A stretch of 64,000 nt of DNA. It comes from Methylibium sp035762065. GTDB taxonomy: Bacteria > Pseudomonadota > Gammaproteobacteria > Burkholderiales > Burkholderiaceae_C. The translations under genes were made by a program, and so were the position numbers. The stretch is from NCBI RefSeq assembly GCF_035762065.1, contig NZ_DASTPW010000050.1, positions 185,797-249,796 of the forward strand, read 5' to 3'. This document shows positions 59,710 through 64,000 of the stretch, in pieces; positions within the stretch are counted from its first letter, which is position 1; every line of letters starts with the position of its first letter. The notes beneath the pieces were generated by a model. It had not been told where the DNA came from and searched no databases. It saw only the letters and a list, made by a program, of their open reading frames with translations.

Positions 59710-61122
59710 ATGAAGCACGCGGTGAAGCACATCCACTTCGTGGGCATCGGCGGCGCCGGCATGAGCGGCATCGCCGAGATCCTGCACAACCTCGGCTACA
59801 CCGTGTCGGGCTCGGACCAGCAGGACAGCCCGACGACGCGCCGGCTCGCCTCGCTCGGCATCCGCGTCGCGATCGGCCACGAGGCCGCGCACATCGCCGG
59901 CGCCGAGGCGGTCGTCACCTCGACCGCGGTGCGCGGCGACAACCCCGAGGTGATCGCCGCGCGCGGCAAGCGCGTGCCGATCGTGCCGCGCGCGGTGATG
60001 CTGGCCGAGCTGATGCGGCTGAAGCAGGGCATCGCGATCGCGGGCACGCACGGCAAGACGACCACGACCTCCCTCGTCGCCAGCGTGCTCGCCGAGGCCG
60101 GGCTCGACCCGACCTTCGTGATCGGCGGGCGGCTCATCAGCGCCGGCGCGCATTCGCGGCTCGGCGTCGGCGAGTACATCGTGGTCGAGGCCGACGAATC
60201 CGATGCCTCGTTCCTCAACCTCAACCCGGTGCTCAGCGTCGTCACCAACATCGACGCCGATCACATGGACACCTACGGGCACGACTACGCGAAGCTCAAG
60301 GCCGCGTTCGTCGAGTTCCTGCACCGCATGCCGTTCTACGGCGCGGCCATCGTCTGCGGCGACGACCCCGGCGTGCGCTCGATCGTCCCGATGGTCTCGC
60401 GCCCCGTCGTCACCTACGGCTTCGTGCCCGACGCGCAGGTGCGCGCGGTCGACGTGCAGGCGCTGCCCGGCGGGCAGATGCGCTTCACTGCGCAGCGGCG
60501 CAACGGCGTGCGGATGCCCGACATGGCCGTCACGCTCAACCTGCCCGGCGAGCACAACGTGCTCAACGCGCTTTCGGTGATCGCCGTCGCGGCCGAACTC
60601 GAACTGCCGGACGCGCCGGTGCAGAAGGCGCTCGCCGAATTCACCGGCGTCGGCCGCCGCTTCCAGCGCTACGGCGAGCTGACGGCACCGGGCGGCAGCC
60701 GCTTCACGCTGATCGACGACTACGGCCACCACCCGGTCGAGATGGCCGCGGTGATCGCCGCTGCACGCGGCGCGTTTCCGCAGCGCCGCCTCGTGATCGC
60801 CTTCCAGCCGCACCGCTACACCCGCACGCGCGACTGCTTCGAGGATTTCGTCAAGGTGATGGGCACCGCCGACGCGGTGCTGCTGGGCGAGGTGTATGCC
60901 GCGGGCGAGGCGCCGATCGTCGCGGCCGACGGCCGCAGCCTCGCGCGCGCACTGCGCGTCGCGGGCAAGGTCGAGCCGGTGTTCGTCGACGAGATCGCGG
61001 CGATGCCGCAGGCGATCGTCGATGCCGTCGCCGACGGCGACGTGGTGATCGCGATGGGCGCCGGCACGATCGGCGGCGTCGCGCAGCACGTCGCCGAGCT
61101 GTGCGGAGGATCGACGGCATGA
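59710..61122 (+). CDS. murC: UDP-MurNAc L-alanine ligase MurC
   Basis: A 470-residue ligase that adds the first L-Ala to UDP-MurNAc. It has 'HFVGIGGAGMSGIAEIL' (about residues 9-25), ATP loop 'AIAGTHGKTTTTSLVASVL' (about 112-130), 'EADESDASFLNLNP', 'NIDADHMDTYGHDY' and 'VGRRFQRYGE' followed by 'LIDDYGHHPVE'. The murC start lies immediately after a dispersed repeat, a break in an otherwise overlapping cluster. Its stop overlaps ddl by ATGA. Confidence 0.96.
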   Translation: MKHAVKHIHFVGIGGAGMSGIAEILHNLGYTVSGSDQQDSPTTRRLASLGIRVAIGHEAAHIAGAEAVVTSTAVRGDNPEVIAARGKRVPIVPRAVMLAELMRLKQGIAIAGTHGKTTTTSLVASVLAEAGLDPTFVIGGRLISAGAHSRLGVGEYIVVEADESDASFLNLNPVLSVVTNIDADHMDTYGHDYAKLKAAFVEFLHRMPFYGAAIVCGDDPGVRSIVPMVSRPVVTYGFVPDAQVRAVDVQALPGGQMRFTAQRRNGVRMPDMAVTLNLPGEHNVLNALSVIAVAAELELPDAPVQKALAEFTGVGRRFQRYGELTAPGGSRFTLIDDYGHHPVEMAAVIAAARGAFPQRRLVIAFQPHRYTRTRDCFEDFVKVMGTADAVLLGEVYAAGEAPIVAADGRSLARALRVAGKVEPVFVDEIAAMPQAIVDAVADGDVVIAMGAGTIGGVAQHVAELCGGSTA

Positions 61123-62123
61123 CGCTCGATGCGCTCCACGGCGAGCTCGCCGCCGCAACGCCGGTCGACCCGGCCGCCTTTGGCAAGGTCGCCGTGTTGA
61201 TGGGCGGCCGCTCGGCCGAGCGCGAGATCTCGCTGATGTCGGGCACCGGCGTCTTCGCCGCGCTGCGCAGTGCCGGCGTCGACGCGCATGCCTTCGATCC
61301 CAAGGAGCAGAGCCTCGACGAGCTCGCGCGCCAGGGCTTCGAGCGCTGCTTCGTCGCGCTGCACGGCCGCCACGGCGAGGACGGCACGGTGCAGGGCGCG
61401 CTCGAGCTGCTCGGCATCCCCTACACCGGCAGCGGCGTGATGGCCTCCGCGATCGCGATGGACAAGGTGATGACCAAGCGGCTGTGGGAAGCCCTCGGCC
61501 TGCCGACGCCGCGCTCGCGCGTGCTGGCCTCGCACGAATGGGGCAGGGAGTCGACGCGCGCGGTGCCCGACGCGCTGGGCCTGCCGCTGATCGTGAAGCC
61601 GCCGCACGAGGGCTCGTCGATCGGCGTCACCAAGGTCGTCGGCTATTCGGACATGCAGGCCGCTGTCGAGCTCGCCGCGCAGCACGACCGCGAGGTGCTC
61701 TGCGAAGAGTTCATCGACGGCCCGGAGCTGACCTGCCCGGTGCTCGGCCGCGGCGACGACGCGATCGCGCTGCCGGTGATCCGCATCGTCGCGCCCGAAG
61801 CCGGCTACGACTACCGGAACAAGTACTTCACCGACGAGGTGCGCTACCTGTGCCCGAGCGGCCTCGCGCCCGAGGAGGAGGCCGAGGTGCAGCGCCTGAC
61901 GCTCGCCGCGTACCGGGCACTCGGCTGCCGCGGCTGGGGCCGCGCCGACCTGATGCTGCGCGCCTCCGACCGCAAGCCCTTCCTGCTCGAAATGAACACC
62001 TCGCCGGGCATGACCGGCCACTCGCTGGTGCCGATGTCGGCGAAGGCCGCGGGCATCGGCTACGAGGCGCTGTGCCTGCGCATCCTCGCGCAGGCCGCGC
62101 TCGACGCGGACCGGGGCACGTGA
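61119..62123 (+). CDS. ddl: D-alanine--D-alanine ligase
   Basis: A 334-residue ATP-grasp enzyme that joins two D-Ala for the pentapeptide end. Motifs are 'KVAVLMGGRSAEREISLMSG' (about residues 23-42), 'ALHGRHGEDGTVQGALELLG' (about 86-105), 'VKPPHEGSSIGVTKV' (about 164-178) and 'FLLEMNTSPGMTGHSLVP' (about 287-304). It is of the DdlB type found inside dcw clusters. It overlaps murC by ATGA and ftsQ by GTGA. Confidence 0.96.
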   Translation: MTLDALHGELAAATPVDPAAFGKVAVLMGGRSAEREISLMSGTGVFAALRSAGVDAHAFDPKEQSLDELARQGFERCFVALHGRHGEDGTVQGALELLGIPYTGSGVMASAIAMDKVMTKRLWEALGLPTPRSRVLASHEWGRESTRAVPDALGLPLIVKPPHEGSSIGVTKVVGYSDMQAAVELAAQHDREVLCEEFIDGPELTCPVLGRGDDAIALPVIRIVAPEAGYDYRNKYFTDEVRYLCPSGLAPEEEAEVQRLTLAAYRALGCRGWGRADLMLRASDRKPFLLEMNTSPGMTGHSLVPMSAKAAGIGYEALCLRILAQAALDADRGT

Positions 62124-62980
62124 CGACGATGGCCACGCTCGACCGCACCCGGCCCGCGCGCCAGCCGCGTGCGAGCGCGCGCCTCGCGCCCGAGGACCTG
62201 CCGCTCGACGTGCGGCTGATGAATCTCGCCTCGGCCTGGCTGGTGTTCGCCGCGCTGCTCGCGTCGGCCTGGGCGCTGTGGACCTGGGCGACGCACTCGC
62301 CGGCGTTCACGCTGCGCGCGATCCGTGTCGAGGGCGACGTCGCGCACGCCAGCGCCGCGGTCGTGCGCGCGAGCGCGATGCCGCAGCTGGCCGGCAACTT
62401 CTTCACCATCGACCTCGCCTCGGCGCGCAGGGCCTTCGAGACGGTGCCCTGGGTGCGGCGCGCGGCGGTGCAGCGCGTGTGGCCGAACCGGCTCGCGGTG
62501 CGCTTCGAGGAGCACGTCGCCGCCGCCTGGTGGCAGGGCGACGACGAGGCCCAGCGCGGCGACGAGCGGCTGGTGAACGTGCAGGGCGAGGTGTTCGAGG
62601 TGAACCCCGGCGACGTCGAGGACGATGCGCTGCCGGTGCTGCGCGGCCCCGACGGCAGCGCCGCCGCCGCGCTCGGCATGCTGCGCCGCCTTGCGCCCGA
62701 GCTGCAGCGGCTCGGTTCGCGCGTCGACACGCTGGCGATGAGCGCGCGCGGCTCGTGGAGCGCCCGGCTCGCGAGCGGCGCGCGGCTCGAGCTCGGCCGC
62801 GGCGACGAGGCGCAGGTGGCCGAGCGCACGCGCGTGTTCGTCGAGACCGCGAGCGCGCTCGCCGCGCGCTACGAGCGCCCGATCGTCGCCGCCGACCTGC
62901 GCCATGCCGACGGCTACGCGCTGCGGCTGCGCGGCATCACCACGGTGCACCCGGCCGAGCCGCCCACGGCGCGGCCCTGA
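62120..62980 (+). CDS. ftsQ: Cell division protein FtsQ
   Basis: A 286-residue bitopic divisome protein. The cytoplasmic tail is followed by a membrane helix 'MNLASAWLVFAALLASAWALW' (about residues 34-54). The POTRA domain is 'FTLRAIRVEGDVAHASAAVV' onward, and 'FETVPWVRRAAVQRVWPNRLAVRFEEHVAAAWW' (key piece 'VPWVRRAAVQRVWPNRL') links to the beta domain that binds FtsL/FtsB. The GTG at 62120 gives a GTGA overlap with ddl; the ATG at 62129 is an alternative. Confidence 0.93.
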   Translation: MTTMATLDRTRPARQPRASARLAPEDLPLDVRLMNLASAWLVFAALLASAWALWTWATHSPAFTLRAIRVEGDVAHASAAVVRASAMPQLAGNFFTIDLASARRAFETVPWVRRAAVQRVWPNRLAVRFEEHVAAAWWQGDDEAQRGDERLVNVQGEVFEVNPGDVEDDALPVLRGPDGSAAAALGMLRRLAPELQRLGSRVDTLAMSARGSWSARLASGARLELGRGDEAQVAERTRVFVETASALAARYERPIVAADLRHADGYALRLRGITTVHPAEPPTARP

Positions 62981-62994
62981 AGGACAGAACGACG

Positions 62995-64000
62995 ATGGCC
63001 AAGGATTACAAGGACATGGTGGTCGGCCTCGACATCGGCACCGCGAAGGTGATGGTGGTCGTGGCCGAACTGCTGCCCGACGGCGCCTTGCGCATCGCCG
63101 GCATCGGCACCGCGCCGACGCACGGGCTGAAGCGCGGCGTCGTCGTCAACATCGACGCGACCGTGCAGTCGATCCAGCAGGCCTTGAAGGAGGCCGAGCA
63201 GATGGCCGACTGCAAGATCACCCGTGTCTACACCGGCATCACCGGCAGCCACATCCGCGGGCAGAACAGCACCGGCATGGTGATCGTGCGCGACAAGGAG
63301 GTCGGCCCGGTCGACGTGGCCCGCGTGATCGACACCGCCAAGGCGATCAACATCCCGAACGACCAGCGCATGCTGCTGGTCGAGGCCCAGGAGTTCGTGA
63401 TCGACGGGCACGAGGTGAAGGAGCCCGTGGGCATGAGCGGCGGGCGGCTCGAGGTCAAGGTCCATATCGTGACCGGCGCGCAGAGCGCGGCCGAGAACAT
63501 CGTGAAGTGCGTGCGGCGCTGCGGGCTCGAGGTCGACCAGCTCGTGCTGAACCCGAGCGCCTCGAGCCACGCGGTGCTGACCGAGGACGAGAAGGACCTC
63601 GGCGTCGCGCTGGTCGACATCGGCGCCGGCACCACCGACGTGTCGATCTACACCGACGGCAGCGTGCGCCACACGGCCGTGATCCCGATCGCCGGCGACC
63701 TGATCACCAGCGACATCGCGATGGCGCTGCGCACGCCCACCAAGGACGCCGAGGACATCAAGGTCGAGAGCGGCTACGCCAAGCAGCTGCTGGCCGACCC
63801 CGAGCAGCAGGTGGAGGTGCCGGGCCTGGGCGACCGGGGCCCGCGCATGCTGTCCAAGCAGGCCCTCGCGGGCGTGATCGAGCCGCGGGTGGAGGAGATC
63901 TTCGCGCTGGTGCAGCAGGTGGTGCGCGAATCGGGCTTCGAGGAGGTGCTGTCCTCCGGCATCGTCATCACCGGCGGCAGCGCGGTCATGCCCGGGATGG
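62995..64000 (+). CDS. ftsA: Cell division protein FtsA (3' end outside window)
   Basis: The frame runs from the ATG at 62995 to the window edge, 335 codons, so roughly the last 75 residues of a typical FtsA are missing. It is an actin-like ATPase that tethers FtsZ to the membrane. 'MVVGLDIGTAKVMVVVAEL' is the phosphate-1 motif, 'GLKRGVVVNIDATVQSI' and the 1C-domain 'KITRVYTGITGSHIRGQNS' follow, and 'GVALVDIGAGTTDVSIY' (about residues 203-219) and 'GIVITGGSAVMPGM' complete the nucleotide site. ftsZ would be expected next. Confidence 0.96.
   Translation, partial: MAKDYKDMVVGLDIGTAKVMVVVAELLPDGALRIAGIGTAPTHGLKRGVVVNIDATVQSIQQALKEAEQMADCKITRVYTGITGSHIRGQNSTGMVIVRDKEVGPVDVARVIDTAKAINIPNDQRMLLVEAQEFVIDGHEVKEPVGMSGGRLEVKVHIVTGAQSAAENIVKCVRRCGLEVDQLVLNPSASSHAVLTEDEKDLGVALVDIGAGTTDVSIYTDGSVRHTAVIPIAGDLITSDIAMALRTPTKDAEDIKVESGYAKQLLADPEQQVEVPGLGDRGPRMLSKQALAGVIEPRVEEIFALVQQVVRESGFEEVLSSGIVITGGSAVMPGM

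Overview
The window is a very GC-rich chromosomal segment from a betaproteobacterium, most likely order Burkholderiales and within it the Rubrivivax/Leptothrix/Methylibium/Ideonella-like group. This placement is inferred from: the gene order of the division and cell-wall (dcw) cluster; the divergent engB/cytochrome c4 pair; a Bug-type solute-binding protein; YaeQ; a class A RNase P RNA; and an 80-bp dispersed repeat of a type I associate with this group. No phage, transposase, integrase, tRNA, rRNA operon or CRISPR array is visible. It reads as ordinary core chromosome with one accessory iron-uptake island.

Layout. 1-6.7 kb: end of a LuxR-type regulator, a Bug binding protein, an orphan TPR protein, and a methylmalonate-semialdehyde dehydrogenase (mmsA) divergent from a LysR regulator across a perfect dyad operator. 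5.6-7 kb: a beta-propeller (BNR/sialidase-like) protein paired with a small MoaD/ThiS-like protein. 7-10 kb: argO-dadA divergent from argP. 10-14.3 kb: a Tat-exported PhoD phosphatase, a metallo-beta-lactamase-fold hydrolase, an HNH endonuclease and a DedA membrane protein. 14.3-16.6 kb: groES-groEL behind overlapping sigma-32/sigma-70 promoters and a CIRCE operator, ended by a strong terminator. 16.8-19.4 kb: a Wzi-like outer-membrane protein and a thermonuclease-fold protein.

19.5-28.2 kb is a hydroxamate siderophore locus. On the plus strand are a TonB-dependent receptor, a FecI-type sigma factor and a very short FecR-like protein. Convergent to them on the minus strand are a tightly overlapping biosynthesis and export operon: N-monooxygenase, MFS exporter, acyltransferase, a single IucA/IucC synthetase, and a FhuF-like ferric-siderophore reductase. 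One synthetase plus an AlcA/AlcB-like pair fits a macrocyclic dihydroxamate of the putrebactin/bisucaberin/alcaligin kind better than aerobactin.

28.3-47 kb: an alpha/beta hydrolase with engB, cytochrome c4, msrPQ, a thioesterase, an Atm1-type ABC exporter, yaeQ, a LysR gene followed by the glutamate/aspartate importer gltIJKL, pyrC, a NYN-LOTUS protein, a cysteine synthase, rnpB, an exported intradiol-dioxygenase-like protein, a Bcr/CflA exporter, a decayed pseudogene and a DUF1857-like gene.

47.3-64 kb: the dcw cluster mraZ-rsmH-ftsL-ftsI-murE-murF-mraY-murD-ftsW-murG-murC-ddl-ftsQ-ftsA (ftsA runs off the edge). It builds lipid II and the divisome. Most genes overlap by one to several bases. 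The exceptions are the most unusual sequence in the window: a 24-codon ORF coupled at both ends between murD and ftsW; a 104-bp duplication with a perfect 18-bp hairpin between ftsW and murG; an 80-bp dispersed repeat between murG and murC; and low-complexity, partly palindromic in-frame inserts in murE and murD.
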